DNA of 36,388 nucleotides from an uncultured Pelagibacteraceae bacterium (GTDB taxonomy: Bacteria > Pseudomonadota > Alphaproteobacteria > Pelagibacterales > Pelagibacteraceae). The stretch is from assembly GCA_902553465.1 (NCBI GenBank), contig CACDKW010000006.1, forward strand, positions 1 through 36,388, read 5' to 3'. The translations under genes were made by a program, and so were the position numbers. A model generated the notes under the pieces. The model did not search any database, was not told the DNA's origin, and saw nothing but the letters and a program-made list of their open reading frames with translations. This document shows, piece by piece, positions 1 through 11,002 of this stretch (position 1 is the stretch's first letter; every line of letters starts with the position of its first letter).

Positions 1-332
1 TTTTTCTTTACTCTTAACATATCTAGAATTGGTATTCCTTCAGTTATACATACAATTAATTCAATAGAAGCCTCAATAGCCTCTATGATAGCAGAGGCGG
101 CAAATTTAGCAGGAACATAAATCATAGAAGCATTTGCCTCTGTTTTTTCTTTTGCTTCTTTTACAGAATTAAAAACTGGTTTTGAAAGATGTGTTTGACC
201 ACCTTTTTTTGGAGTTACTCCTCCAACCAAATTAGTTCCATATTTAATTGCTTGTTCAGAGTGAAATGTTCCATGATTTCCTGTGAAGCCTTGGCATATT
301 ACTCTAGTATTTTTATTAACTAAAATTGACAT
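1..332 (-). CDS. sucD: Succinyl-CoA ligase alpha subunit (partial, N-terminus only)
   Basis: Reverse complement reads [60 protein letters not shown]..., the CoA-binding N-terminus of SucD; start codon at 330-332; adjacent to sucC; truncated by window edge. Confidence 0.95.
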   Translation of the reverse strand, partial: MSILVNKNTRVICQGFTGNHGTFHSEQAIKYGTNLVGGVTPKKGGQTHLSKPVFNSVKEAKEKTEANASMIYVPAKFAASAIIEAIEASIELIVCITEGIPILDMLRVKK

Positions 333-333
333 T

Positions 334-1494
334 TTATTTTATTGCTTGAACTATTTTTTTTGCAGCATCAGATAAATCTGAAGCAGATATAATTTTTAAA
401 CCTGAATTATCTAGGATTTTTTTTCCTTCTTCAAATTTAGTTCCTGCCAATCGAACAACCAAAGGAACTTCAATTTTAATTTCTTTAGCTGCATCTACAA
501 CTCCTTGTGCTAAAATATCACATCTCATTATACCTCCAAAAATATTTATCAAAATTCCTTTTACATTTGTATCTGATAAAATTATTTTAAATGCTGCTGA
601 AACTTTTTCTTTAGAAGCTCCTCCGCCAACATCTAAAAAATTTGCTGGTTCTTCTCCTTGCAATTTTATTATATCCATTGTTGCCATTGCTAAACCAGCA
701 CCATTAACCATACATCCAATACTGCCTTCTAATTTGATATATGATAAATCGTATTTGCTTGCTTCTATTTCTATTTTTTCTTCCTCATTAAAATCTCTTA
801 GCTTTAAGATTTCTGGATGTCTAAATAATGCATTATCATCAAAGCTCATTTTTGCATCTAAACAAACAATTTTATTTTCTTTTGTTAAAATTAATGGATT
901 TATTTCAACAAGATTAGCATCTAGCTCAACAAACATTTTGTATATTGATTTAATTAAATTTGTAGCCTGCTTTTTTGCATCTAAATTTAAATTAAATATT
1001 TCTATAATTTTTTTACAATCTTCATCGGATATTTTTTTTTCTAAGTTAACATTGGTAGTTATAATTTTTTTTGGGTTATTTTTTGCTACCTCTTCAATAT
1101 CCATTCCACCTTGATCACTTGAAATAAATGTAATCTTAGAACTTGCTCTGTCAACCAAACATGAAAGATAAAATTCTTTATCAATTTTTGAAGATGACTC
1201 AACATAAAGCCTTTTGACATTTCTTCCTTGAGGTCCCGTTTGGTGGGTAATCAAATTTTTTCCTAACATTTCTTTAGCTGCTACACCCAATTCTTCTATT
1301 GTATTAATGATTTTTATTCCTCCTGCCTTTCCTCTTCCACCGGCATGAATCTGTGCTTTTAAAACTAATTTTTCTGTTTTTAGTAACTTTGCTTTTTCTA
1401 ATAATTCTTCTACTGAGTGTGAAAAAACACCATCTGGTACAGCTGCTCCATATTTTTTTAAAATTTCTTTAGCTTGGTGCTCGTGAATATTCAT
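334..1494 (-). CDS. sucC: Succinyl-CoA ligase beta subunit (ADP-forming)
   Basis: 386 aa, ATP-grasp features ([43 protein letters not shown]). Confidence 0.97.
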   Translation of the reverse strand: MNIHEHQAKEILKKYGAAVPDGVFSHSVEELLEKAKLLKTEKLVLKAQIHAGGRGKAGGIKIINTIEELGVAAKEMLGKNLITHQTGPQGRNVKRLYVESSSKIDKEFYLSCLVDRASSKITFISSDQGGMDIEEVAKNNPKKIITTNVNLEKKISDEDCKKIIEIFNLNLDAKKQATNLIKSIYKMFVELDANLVEINPLILTKENKIVCLDAKMSFDDNALFRHPEILKLRDFNEEEKIEIEASKYDLSYIKLEGSIGCMVNGAGLAMATMDIIKLQGEEPANFLDVGGGASKEKVSAAFKIILSDTNVKGILINIFGGIMRCDILAQGVVDAAKEIKIEVPLVVRLAGTKFEEGKKILDNSGLKIISASDLSDAAKKIVQAIK

Positions 1495-1496
1495 TA

Positions 1497-2462
1497 TTAT
1501 TTAGAAAGATCTTTATCAATTGCTGAAGCTGCTTCCCATAACTTTTTAACTGCATCTATTGAGTGCATAAATTGACTTTTTTCTTTTTCATCTAAGCTTA
1601 TTTCTTCTATCTTTTCTACACCATTCTTTCCGATAATTACTGGAACTCCTGCAAAAATGTTTTTTACACCATATTCACCATTAAGATGAACGGCGCAAGG
1701 AAGTAATTTTTTTTCATCTCTTAAATATGCTTCAGCCATTTGAACACCTGCTGCCGCTGGAGCATAAAATGCAGAACCTTTTTCCAAATATTTAACAATT
1801 TCCGCACCTCCATCTCTTGTTCTTTGATTAATTTCTTCTAATCTTTCTGATGATAATTTGCCCTCTTTAACTAAATCTAATAATGGTTTACCTGAAACTT
1901 TTGTGAATCTTGGTAATGGAACCATTGTATCTCCATGGCCTCCCATAACCATTGCTTCTATTTCTCTAACAGGAATTTTAAGTTCAAGTGACAAAAATAA
2001 TTTAAATCTTGAACTATCCAATATTCCTGCCATACCCACAACTTTATTTGCTGGAAGTGCTGAGTATTTTTGAAATGCCATCACCATAACATCTAATGGA
2101 TTAGTGATGCATATAACAAATGCATTTGGTGCATTTTTTTTTATACCTTCTGCTACCTGTTTTATAATTTTTAAATTTATTCCTAATAAATCATCCCTGC
2201 TCATGCCTGGTTTTCTTGGAACACCTGCGGTTATAATAATTACATCAGAGTCTTTAATATCTTCGTAATTATCAGTTCCAGATAATTTAACATTAAAACC
2301 ATCAACTGATGATGATTGAGCTATATCTAATGCTTTTCCTTTAGCAATACCACTTGCAACATCAAACATAACAACCTCATCTGCTAGTTCCTTTAAGCCA
2401 ATTAAATGTGCGAGTGTTCCACCAATTTGCCCAGCACCTATTAATGATATTTTTTTTGACAT
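1497..2462 (-). CDS. mdh: Malate dehydrogenase (NAD)
   Basis: 321 aa, Rossmann start [32 protein letters not shown], catalytic [10 protein letters not shown]. Confidence 0.96.
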   Translation of the reverse strand: MSKKISLIGAGQIGGTLAHLIGLKELADEVVMFDVASGIAKGKALDIAQSSSVDGFNVKLSGTDNYEDIKDSDVIIITAGVPRKPGMSRDDLLGINLKIIKQVAEGIKKNAPNAFVICITNPLDVMVMAFQKYSALPANKVVGMAGILDSSRFKLFLSLELKIPVREIEAMVMGGHGDTMVPLPRFTKVSGKPLLDLVKEGKLSSERLEEINQRTRDGGAEIVKYLEKGSAFYAPAAAGVQMAEAYLRDEKKLLPCAVHLNGEYGVKNIFAGVPVIIGKNGVEKIEEISLDEKEKSQFMHSIDAVKKLWEAASAIDKDLSK

Positions 2463-2467
2463 TTTTT

Positions 2468-3961
2468 TTACTTCATTGTTGGCATAACAAATTCAGGATC
2501 TGATCTTATTCCAGATGGCCATCTTGAAGTTATTGTTTTAAGTTTTGTATAAAATCTTACACCTTCTACACCATGCATATGTTGATCTCCAAATAATGAT
2601 CTTTTCCATCCACCAAAACTATGAAATGCTACTGGAACAGGTATAGGTATATTTATACCAACCATTCCAATTTTAATATTACTAGCAAATGTCCTTCCAA
2701 CATCTCCGTCTCTAGTGTATATACTCGTTCCATTACCAAACTCATGGTTATTAATTAAATTTGTAGCTTCATCAAAATCTTTAACTCTAACCACCGAAAG
2801 TACTGGTCCAAAAATTTCTTCTTTATAAATTCTCATATTTTCTTTTACATGATCAAACAAACATCCACCTATGTAGTAACCATTTTCATAGCCTTGTAAT
2901 TTTAAATTTCTTCCATCAACTACTAATTTTGCTCCTTCTTTAACTCCTAGATCAACATAACCCTTTACTTTTTCTAAATGTTCTTTTGTGACTAATGGCC
3001 CCATTTCGGATTTTTTATCCATACCCGGGCCAACTTTTAGTGCTTCAACTTTTTTTGACAATTCATTAACTAAATTATCTCCAATATTTCCAACTGCGAC
3101 TGCGACTGACTGAGCCATACATCTTTCACCAGCAGATCCATAAGCTGCACCCATTAAACCATTAACAGCTTGGTCTAAATCACAATCAGGCATCACAACA
3201 CAATGATTTTTTGCTCCTCCCAAAGCTTGAACTCTTTTTTCATTTTTTGCTGCATTCTCATATATATATTTTGCAATCGGAGTTGATCCCACAAAACTTA
3301 CAGCTTTAATATCTTTGTTAGTCAAAATTGCATCAACTACTTCCTTATCACCATTGATTACATTAAATACACCATCCGGTAATCCAGCTTCTTGAAATAA
3401 CTCTGCTAATTTAATTGAAATAGATGGATCTTTTTCTGATGGTTTTAATACAAAAGTATTTCCACAAGCAATAGCCATTGGAAACATCCACATTGGAACC
3501 ATCGCTGGAAAATTAAAAGGAGTTATACCTGCACAAACACCAAGTGGTTGCCTAATTGACCAACTGTCAATATCAGTTCCAACGTTTTCCGTAAATTCTC
3601 CTTTTAAAACTTGAGGAATTCCACAAGTAAATTCTACTACTTCAAGTCCTCTTATTAATGAACCTTTTGCATCTTCATATACTTTGCCATGTTCAGAAAC
3701 TATCATTTTTGTTAATTCGTCAGAATTTTTTTCTATCAATTCTTTAAATTTAAACATAATTCTTGCTCTTTGAATTGGTGGTTTCAAAGACCATGTCTCA
3801 AAAGCTTTTTTTGCTAAATCTACAGCTCCATCTAAATCTGATTTTGAACCTAAAATTACTTCTGACTCTTGTTCTCCAATTGCTGGATTAAATACTTTTC
3901 CTTTTCTATCAGATTTTCCTGGAATTATTTTTCCATTTACAAAATGTTGAATTAAATTCAT
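2468..3961 (-). CDS. mmsA: CoA-acylating methylmalonate-semialdehyde dehydrogenase
   Basis: 497 aa ALDH superfamily; [40 protein letters not shown] and [17 protein letters not shown] typical of MmsA. Confidence 0.9.
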   Translation of the reverse strand: MNLIQHFVNGKIIPGKSDRKGKVFNPAIGEQESEVILGSKSDLDGAVDLAKKAFETWSLKPPIQRARIMFKFKELIEKNSDELTKMIVSEHGKVYEDAKGSLIRGLEVVEFTCGIPQVLKGEFTENVGTDIDSWSIRQPLGVCAGITPFNFPAMVPMWMFPMAIACGNTFVLKPSEKDPSISIKLAELFQEAGLPDGVFNVINGDKEVVDAILTNKDIKAVSFVGSTPIAKYIYENAAKNEKRVQALGGAKNHCVVMPDCDLDQAVNGLMGAAYGSAGERCMAQSVAVAVGNIGDNLVNELSKKVEALKVGPGMDKKSEMGPLVTKEHLEKVKGYVDLGVKEGAKLVVDGRNLKLQGYENGYYIGGCLFDHVKENMRIYKEEIFGPVLSVVRVKDFDEATNLINNHEFGNGTSIYTRDGDVGRTFASNIKIGMVGINIPIPVPVAFHSFGGWKRSLFGDQHMHGVEGVRFYTKLKTITSRWPSGIRSDPEFVMPTMK

Positions 3962-3985
3962 GCTAAAAATTATTTAATTAAGTAA

Positions 3986-4759
3986 TTAACCTGTTGCAAG
4001 CATTTTTTTTATAGATGCAATTGCTTTTGCAGGATTTAAGCCTTTTGGACATGCATTAGTACAATTCATAATAGTATGACATCTATAAAGCTTAAGTTCA
4101 TCTGCAACTTTCTTCAATCTCTCTTTTCTATCTTCGTCTCTACTGTCTATTATCCATCTGTAAGCTTGTAATAAAACTGCTGGTCCTAAATATTTGTCAC
4201 CATTCCACCAATAGCTAGGGCAAGAAGTAGAACAACATGCACACATTATACATTCATATAATCCATCTAATTTAGAACGATCCTCAATTGATTGTAAGTT
4301 TTCTTTCTTTTGATCTTTTTTTGAAATTTTTAACCAGGGCTCAACCGACTCGTACTGTTTATATAAGATGCTTAAATCTCCAATTAAATCTTTTTGAACT
4401 TTTAAATGAGGCAAAGGATAAATATTAATATCGCCTTTAATTTCTTTATGAGGTTTTGTACAAGCTAACCCATTTTTCCCATCCATATTCATTGCACAAG
4501 AACCGCAGACACCGTGTGCACAAGATCTTCTGTATGAAATTGATGGATCTATTTCATTTTTAATTTTATTTAAAAGATCTAATACTTTTGATGGACAATT
4601 ATCCATATCAACTTCATATGTATCTATACGAGGATTTTCACCACTCGAAGGATCCCATCTATAAATATTAACTTTTCTAATATTTTTTGAACCAGTTTTA
4701 TCTTTATAATATTCACCTTTTTGAACTTTAGAATTTTGAGGTAAATTTATTTGTACCAT
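3986..4759 (-). CDS. sdhB: Succinate dehydrogenase iron-sulfur subunit
   Basis: 257 aa; [22 protein letters not shown] and [16 protein letters not shown] / [17 protein letters not shown] Fe-S cysteine motifs. Confidence 0.97.
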   Translation of the reverse strand: MVQINLPQNSKVQKGEYYKDKTGSKNIRKVNIYRWDPSSGENPRIDTYEVDMDNCPSKVLDLLNKIKNEIDPSISYRRSCAHGVCGSCAMNMDGKNGLACTKPHKEIKGDINIYPLPHLKVQKDLIGDLSILYKQYESVEPWLKISKKDQKKENLQSIEDRSKLDGLYECIMCACCSTSCPSYWWNGDKYLGPAVLLQAYRWIIDSRDEDRKERLKKVADELKLYRCHTIMNCTNACPKGLNPAKAIASIKKMLATG

Positions 4760-6534
4760 TAATAAACTCTTTCTTGAGGTGGAAAATATTGTACATCATT
4801 TGTTAATGTTGATCTATGTACATCTCTATAAGAAATTTTTGTTTTACTACCATTACACCAAGATAATGTATGTTTCATAAAGTTATTATCATCCCTTTTA
4901 GGATGATCTTCTCTTGCATGAGCTCCTCTACTTTCTTTTCTTTCATATGCAGAGTCTAATGTAACTATTGCTTGTCTAATTAAGTTATCAAATTCTAAAG
5001 TTTCAACTAAATCAGTATTAAAAATTAAAGATTTATCTTTTACTGATATTGAATCCATTCCTTCATAAGATTTCCTTATTTCTTCTACTCCTTCTTTTAA
5101 AGTTTTTTCAGTTCTAAATACTGCACATTTTGACTGCATAGTTCTTTGCATAGCTAATCTTAGATCGGCAGTTCTATTAGTCCCATTTCCATTTCTTAAC
5201 TTTTCAAATCTATCTAAGCATTTATCAGTTTCTGAGTCTGAGATTGCCTCATGTGGGGTTCCTGGTTTTACTAATTCTGCAGCTCTTTTTGCTGCAGCTC
5301 TTCCAAAAACTACTAGATCAATTAATGAATTTGATCCCAACCTGTTAGCTCCATGAACAGAAACGCATGCGGCTTCACCTATTGCCATCAGTCCTGGTAC
5401 AACTTTCTCAGATCCATTAACTGTTAAAACTTCAGCTTTATAATTTGTTGGAATGCCTCCCATATTATAATGTACTGTAGGAACCACTGGTATCGGTTCC
5501 TTAGTTACATCAACATCTGCAAATAATCTTGAAGATTCTGAAATTCCAGGAAGTCTTTTCTCAATTACTTCTGGATCTAAATGATCTAAATGAAGATGGA
5601 CATGATCTTTTTCTTTTCCAACTCCTCTTCCTTCATTAATTTCAACTGCTATTGATCTACTTACCACATCTCTAGATGCAAGATCCTTGGCCTTAGGAGC
5701 ATATCGCTCCATAAATCTTTCTCCTTTGGAATTTAATAAATAACCTCCTTCACCTCTAACACCTTCAGATATTAATGTACCATGACCATAAATTCCTGTT
5801 GGATGAAATTGAACAAATTCCATATCTTGCAAAGGTAAACCAGCTCTTAAAACCATAGCATTACCGTCACCTGTACAAGTATGAGCAGATGTGGATGAGT
5901 AATATGTTTTTCCATATCCACCAGTTGCAATAATTGTTATATGAGATCTAAATCTATGAATAGTTCCATCATTTAAATTCCAAGCAATTAAACCTTTGCA
6001 CTCTCCATCTTTCATTAATAAATCTAAAGCAAAGTATTCAATAAAAAATTCTGTATTGTGCTTTAATGCTTGCCCATACATAGTATGCAATATTGCATGA
6101 CCAGTTCTATCTGCAGCCGCACAAGTTCTTTGAACAGTTTCATTGCCATAATTTTTAGTCATTCCTCCAAAAGGTCTTTGATAAATTTTACCATCTTCTG
6201 TTCTACTAAATGGAACTCCATATCTTTCTAGTTCTAAAACAGCTCTTGGGGCCTCTTTACATAAATACTCAATGCAGTCCTGATCCCCTAGCCAATCTGA
6301 ACCTTTGACTGTATCGTACATATGCCACCTCCAGTCATCTTCTCCCATATTTCCTAGGGCTGCAGAAATACCACCCTGTGCTGCTGAAGTATGGCTTCGA
6401 GTAGGAAAAACTTTTGATATACAGGCAGTTTTTAATCCAGCCTCACTAAGGCCAACTGCGGCTCTCAAACCTGCACCTCCAGCTCCAAGTACGACTACAT
6501 CGTATTCATGTTCTATAATTTTGTATGAACTCAT
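4759..6534 (-). CDS. sdhA: Succinate dehydrogenase flavoprotein subunit
   Basis: 591 aa; [58 protein letters not shown]. Confidence 0.97.
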   Translation of the reverse strand: MSSYKIIEHEYDVVVLGAGGAGLRAAVGLSEAGLKTACISKVFPTRSHTSAAQGGISAALGNMGEDDWRWHMYDTVKGSDWLGDQDCIEYLCKEAPRAVLELERYGVPFSRTEDGKIYQRPFGGMTKNYGNETVQRTCAAADRTGHAILHTMYGQALKHNTEFFIEYFALDLLMKDGECKGLIAWNLNDGTIHRFRSHITIIATGGYGKTYYSSTSAHTCTGDGNAMVLRAGLPLQDMEFVQFHPTGIYGHGTLISEGVRGEGGYLLNSKGERFMERYAPKAKDLASRDVVSRSIAVEINEGRGVGKEKDHVHLHLDHLDPEVIEKRLPGISESSRLFADVDVTKEPIPVVPTVHYNMGGIPTNYKAEVLTVNGSEKVVPGLMAIGEAACVSVHGANRLGSNSLIDLVVFGRAAAKRAAELVKPGTPHEAISDSETDKCLDRFEKLRNGNGTNRTADLRLAMQRTMQSKCAVFRTEKTLKEGVEEIRKSYEGMDSISVKDKSLIFNTDLVETLEFDNLIRQAIVTLDSAYERKESRGAHAREDHPKRDDNNFMKHTLSWCNGSKTKISYRDVHRSTLTNDVQYFPPQERVY

Positions 6535-6860
6535 AAACTCAATCTAAATAATAAAAATAATGTTAATACAGGAATTATTATAGCAGATAAATATAGTAAT
6601 TTGTTTGCGACATTTTTTAATTTTTCATTCTCAATATAATCTTCAAAAACCTCACTAATGCTTAATGCAGAATAAAAATAAGCAAAAATAATAAATAATG
6701 AGAAAATAAATTTTGATGGCTGACTAGTAAAAAATAATAATACTTCTTCATATGATTTGTCATAAAAAGAAACCAGATTAAGTAAAAACCATAATATTAA
6801 AGGAACTAATATTGCTGAACTTACTTTTAAAAAAATCCATTTTTTTGTAGCACCAATCAT
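6531..6860 (-). CDS. sdhD: Succinate dehydrogenase membrane anchor subunit SdhD
   Basis: 109 aa, three TM segments, [13 protein letters not shown] corresponding to the SdhD xxxDY quinone-site motif; lies between sdhC and sdhA. Confidence 0.85.
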   Translation of the reverse strand: MIGATKKWIFLKVSSAILVPLILWFLLNLVSFYDKSYEEVLLFFTSQPSKFIFSLFIIFAYFYSALSISEVFEDYIENEKLKNVANKLLYLSAIIIPVLTLFLLFRLSL

Positions 6861-7237
6861 AAAATTATATTTTTTCCTAAAATTAAAATTGTAAAAATAA
6901 AAGATCCAAAGATAACTGCTAGACCAGTTATATTTGAAGTTTTTAGTTCAAAACCATATCCCAAATCCCAAAATAAGTGTCTAATTTCACATAACGCTTG
7001 AAAAGAAAAAGACCAAACTGTGCCAACAATAAAAAATTTACCAATGAAAGTTTCAAAAAAATTCTGCACTAATTCATAATTCGAGCTTCCTAAAAGTAAA
7101 AGTGATACCCAAAAGCAAATTAGAGTTATAATAATTATATTTATAATTCCTGTTATTCTATGAGAAATTGAAATTAAAGATGATATATGCCAATTATAAA
7201 TTTGTATATGTGGTGATAAAGGATTTTTATCTTTCAT
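6857..7237 (-). CDS. sdhC: Succinate dehydrogenase cytochrome b556 subunit SdhC
   Basis: 126 aa; NPLSPHIQIYNWHISSLISISHRITG and EIRHLFWDLGYGFELKTSNITG typical of alphaproteobacterial SdhC. Confidence 0.92.
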   Translation of the reverse strand: MKDKNPLSPHIQIYNWHISSLISISHRITGIINIIIITLICFWVSLLLLGSSNYELVQNFFETFIGKFFIVGTVWSFSFQALCEIRHLFWDLGYGFELKTSNITGLAVIFGSFIFTILILGKNIIL

Positions 7238-8237
7238 GTAAATTTTTTTTAATTAAGCTTTCAGCAATTTCAACTGCATTTAATGCAGCACCTTTAAGTA
7301 AATTATCAGAAACTATCCATAAGTTTATAGTATTAGATTGAGAGTCATCTTTTCTTATTCTTGAAATAAATGTTTCATATTTGTTTTCTGCCTCGACAGG
7401 TGTCATGTATCCACCATCTTTCTGTTCATCAACAACCTTACACCCTGGAGATGAGGATAAAACATTTTTTATTTCATCTAAATTACATTTTTTATCAAAT
7501 TCAACGTTGGCACTTATAGAGTGTGAAACAAGAACAGGTATTCTTACACAAGTTGATGTAATTTTAATTTTTTTATCTAAAATTTTTTTAACTTCATCAG
7601 AAGTTTTTTGTTCTTCTTTGGTGTAACCATTTTCTAAAAAACTATCAATATGTGGAATAATATTAAAAGCTATTTGTTTTGTAAAATATTCAGATTTTAA
7701 ATTTTTATTATTAAAATAATCTTGAGTCTGAGATAAAAGCTCATCCATTGGAGCTTTGCCTGCTCCGGAAACAGATTGATAAGTTGATATAACAATTCTC
7801 TTAACTGAATATAAATCATGCAAAGGTTTTATCGCAACAACAAGTGGTATCACCGAACAATTTGCATTTGCGATTATATTTTTATTTTTAACATGAGCCA
7901 GTTCTTTCGAATTCACTTCGGGTACTATTAAAGGAATATCGGGATCTTTTCGAAAAAATTTTGAATTATCGATCACTATAGTTTTTTCAGCCGCTTTATG
8001 AGCCCATTTTTCCGCTACAACACTTCCTGCAGCAAAAAAAGCAATTGTTACTTTTGAAAATTCAAATTTTTCTAAATCTATAACAGTATGTTCTTTACCC
8101 TTAAAATTAATTTTTTGTCCTGAACTTTTTGATGAAGCAATTAAATACAATTCAGAAATCGGAAAGTTTTTATTTTCCAAAACTTCTATTATTTTTCTTC
8201 CAACATTTCCCGTTGCACCTACTATTGCTATATTCAT
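7227..8237 (-). CDS. asd: Aspartate-semialdehyde dehydrogenase
   Basis: 336 aa; MNIAIVGATGNVGRKIIEVLE, NCSVIPLVVAIKPLHD (catalytic Cys), STYQSVSGAGK. Confidence 0.95.
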   Translation of the reverse strand: MNIAIVGATGNVGRKIIEVLENKNFPISELYLIASSKSSGQKINFKGKEHTVIDLEKFEFSKVTIAFFAAGSVVAEKWAHKAAEKTIVIDNSKFFRKDPDIPLIVPEVNSKELAHVKNKNIIANANCSVIPLVVAIKPLHDLYSVKRIVISTYQSVSGAGKAPMDELLSQTQDYFNNKNLKSEYFTKQIAFNIIPHIDSFLENGYTKEEQKTSDEVKKILDKKIKITSTCVRIPVLVSHSISANVEFDKKCNLDEIKNVLSSSPGCKVVDEQKDGGYMTPVEAENKYETFISRIRKDDSQSNTINLWIVSDNLLKGAALNAVEIAESLIKKNLHER

Positions 8238-8252
8238 GATGATTTAGTTATA

Positions 8253-9362
8253 CTAAATGAAAGGTAAATCGCAAACTTTTCCCTCAAAAACACTATCATT
8301 TATTGATATTTTAAATGTTTGAGAAACTTTAAAATAAGGCTTATTCAACATCGCAATACCAATCACTTTTTTAAAATGTGGTGAATAAGTACCCGATCTT
8401 AGATCTCCTATTTTTTGATTTTTTTCATTAATAAGTTCAATTGATTTTGAAACATTTATTTCTTTTGCATCAATTATTACTCCCATCAACTTTCTATTAA
8501 TTCCTTTCTTACTAACTTCTTTTAGTTTTTCTTTTCCGAGAAAATCAATCTCTGAGTCTAGATTAACATATTTATCTAATCCACACTCAAGTGGATTATC
8601 ATCATTATCCATATCATTACCATATGAAAGTAAGGCGCTTTCAATTCTCTCAATTAAATTTGGACATCCAGCTTTAATATTAAAACTTTTCCCAACTTCA
8701 AATAATTTATCATATAAAGAAAGACCTGATTTTGTATTTTCAACATAGATCTCATAACCTCCTTGTTTTGACCACCCTGATCTAGCAATTAAATGTTTTG
8801 CTCCATCAAATTCAAAATAATCAAAACCAAAAAATTTCATTTCTGTAATTTTTTTCCCAAATATTTTTTCCATAAGATTAAAAGATTTGGGCCCTTGTAC
8901 TGCTAATATATCAACATTTGGTTCAAATATTTTAACATCAAATTTTTTTCCAATTGCCAAGCCTTTTGCAAATAAAATAACATCTGAATCTGCTATTGAA
9001 ATCCACCATCTATCTTCAGCAAGTTTTAAAATTACTGGATCATTTATTAAACCTGCTTTATCATCTATAATTGGACAATAATAACATCTTCCTACTTTAG
9101 ATTTTGAAAGATCTCTACAAGTCATTAACTGAACTAATTTTGCAGAATCTTTTCCTGAAATTTCAACTTGTCTTTCCCCTGCAACATCCCAAACTTGTAC
9201 ATTTTCTTTAAGATGATGATATGAATCTTCTAAAGAGCCGAAGGCTGCTGGTAAAAGCATATGGTTATAAGATGTATAAGCAGTCACACCTTGCTTTTCA
9301 ATTCTTGATGTATAAGGGGTACTTCTAAGTCTTCTTGATCTTGCTATTGAATAATTTTTCAT
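8253..9362 (-). CDS. dmdA: Dimethylsulfoniopropionate (DMSP) demethylase
   Basis: 369 aa GcvT-fold protein; [68 protein letters not shown] matches the SAR11 DmdA sequence as remembered; next to acyl-CoA ligase and acyl-CoA dehydrogenase. Confidence 0.93.
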   Translation of the reverse strand: MKNYSIARSRRLRSTPYTSRIEKQGVTAYTSYNHMLLPAAFGSLEDSYHHLKENVQVWDVAGERQVEISGKDSAKLVQLMTCRDLSKSKVGRCYYCPIIDDKAGLINDPVILKLAEDRWWISIADSDVILFAKGLAIGKKFDVKIFEPNVDILAVQGPKSFNLMEKIFGKKITEMKFFGFDYFEFDGAKHLIARSGWSKQGGYEIYVENTKSGLSLYDKLFEVGKSFNIKAGCPNLIERIESALLSYGNDMDNDDNPLECGLDKYVNLDSEIDFLGKEKLKEVSKKGINRKLMGVIIDAKEINVSKSIELINEKNQKIGDLRSGTYSPHFKKVIGIAMLNKPYFKVSQTFKISINDSVFEGKVCDLPFI

Positions 9363-9377
9363 ATTTTTTAAAATTTA

Positions 9378-11000
9378 TTATTCTTTAGCCTTTTTTCTTA
9401 GCTCAAATTTTTGAATTTTTCCTGTTGATGTTTTAGGTAGATCACAAAACTCTATTTTTTTAGGTACTTTAAAGCCTGCTAAAGTTTCTTTACAAAAATC
9501 TATTAATTCTTTTTCAGTAACACTTTTATCTTTTACTTTTTCAATAAATGCGCAAGGAACCTCTCCCCATTTTTCGTCCGGTTTTGCAACAACTGCTGCA
9601 ATAGAGACAGATGGGTGTTTGGCTAAAGTATTTTCAATTTCAATAGAAGAAATATTTTCTCCACCGGATATTATTATATCTTTAGATCTATCCTTTATTT
9701 TTATATAACCATCAGGATTAGTGACTGCTAAATCTCCAGAATGAAACCATCCATTTGCCATTGCTTTTTCTGTAGCATTTTTGTCTTTAAAATAGCCCTT
9801 CATTACAATATTTCCTCTTATCATAATTTCTCCAATTGTTTTTCCATCCTTCGGAACAGGTTTCATTGTTTCAGGATCCATAACCATAGCATCTTCTGTA
9901 TTTGGATACCTTACTCCTTGTCTAGCTTTAATTTCATTTTTTTTATCTTCATCGTAAGAATTCCATTCATCATTCCAAGCACATTGCAAAATATGTCCGT
10001 AAGTTTCTGTAAGTCCATAAACATGCATTACCTCAAATCCTAATGCTTCCATTTTTTTAAATATTATACTTGGAGGAGGGGCTCCTGCGGTTAAAACATA
10101 AACTTTGTGATTTAATTTTTTTCTATCAGATTCAGCTGCTCCAGTTATCATATTTAAGACAATTGGCGCTCCACCAAAATGGGTAATTTTATGTTTTTCT
10201 ATCAATTCGAATATTTTTTTTATATCTATGGCCCTTAAGCATATTGTTTTTCCATTTAACATTGGAATTGTCCATGGATAGCACCACCCATTACAATGAA
10301 ACATAGGAACAACTGTTAAAAAATTTAATCTATTTGGCATATTCCATGCAACTGCACTACCAGTAGACATCAAATATGAACCTCTATGGTGATAAACCAC
10401 ACCTTTAGGATTTCCGGTTGTTCCTGACGTATAACTTAGAGATATTGCTTTCCATTCATCTTTTGGCCTTTTCCAAATATAATTATCATCTCCTGAATTT
10501 AAAAATTCCTCATATTCTTTATCACCAATTTTTTTTAATAAAGACTGGTCTGCAAAATTATCCTGAATATCTATAATTATTGGCTTTGATTTAATTTGAC
10601 TTAATGCCTTTTCAATAATTGAATGAAGCTGTCTATCTACAATTAAAACTTTTGCTTCACTATGTTCTAAAATATATGCAACAGTTTTTGCATCCAATCT
10701 ACTATTGATTGTATTTAAAACTGCTCCTGTCATAGGAACTGAATAATGGGCTTCAAATATTTCTGGAGTATTAAATGCCATTACAGAAACAGTATCACCT
10801 TCACCAATTCCAATTTTTTCTAATGCGCTAGCAAACTTTATACATCTTTTATAAACTTCGGTCCAAGTATAACTTTTATCCTCATACACTAGAGCTTCAT
10901 AGTTTGGATAAATATCTTTCGCTCTTTCTAAAAAACTCAGTGGTGTTAGTGGAACGAAATTTGCATCATTTTTATCAAGATTTTTTTCGTAATTATTCAT
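9378..11000 (-). CDS. dmdB: Acyl-CoA synthetase, probable 3-methylmercaptopropionate-CoA ligase
   Basis: 540 aa AMP-binding enzyme (SYTSGTTGNPKGVVYHHRG; GWFHSGDLAV; KTSTGKIQKFELRKKAKE); DmdB function from its position next to dmdA and dmdC. Confidence 0.85.
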   Translation of the reverse strand: MNNYEKNLDKNDANFVPLTPLSFLERAKDIYPNYEALVYEDKSYTWTEVYKRCIKFASALEKIGIGEGDTVSVMAFNTPEIFEAHYSVPMTGAVLNTINSRLDAKTVAYILEHSEAKVLIVDRQLHSIIEKALSQIKSKPIIIDIQDNFADQSLLKKIGDKEYEEFLNSGDDNYIWKRPKDEWKAISLSYTSGTTGNPKGVVYHHRGSYLMSTGSAVAWNMPNRLNFLTVVPMFHCNGWCYPWTIPMLNGKTICLRAIDIKKIFELIEKHKITHFGGAPIVLNMITGAAESDRKKLNHKVYVLTAGAPPPSIIFKKMEALGFEVMHVYGLTETYGHILQCAWNDEWNSYDEDKKNEIKARQGVRYPNTEDAMVMDPETMKPVPKDGKTIGEIMIRGNIVMKGYFKDKNATEKAMANGWFHSGDLAVTNPDGYIKIKDRSKDIIISGGENISSIEIENTLAKHPSVSIAAVVAKPDEKWGEVPCAFIEKVKDKSVTEKELIDFCKETLAGFKVPKKIEFCDLPKTSTGKIQKFELRKKAKE

Positions 11001-11002
11001 AA

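Noticed and set aside
734-1114. 126-aa plus-strand ORF antisense to sucC
   Set aside because: Shadow ORF over a conserved gene; low-complexity Ser/Phe/Ile composition.
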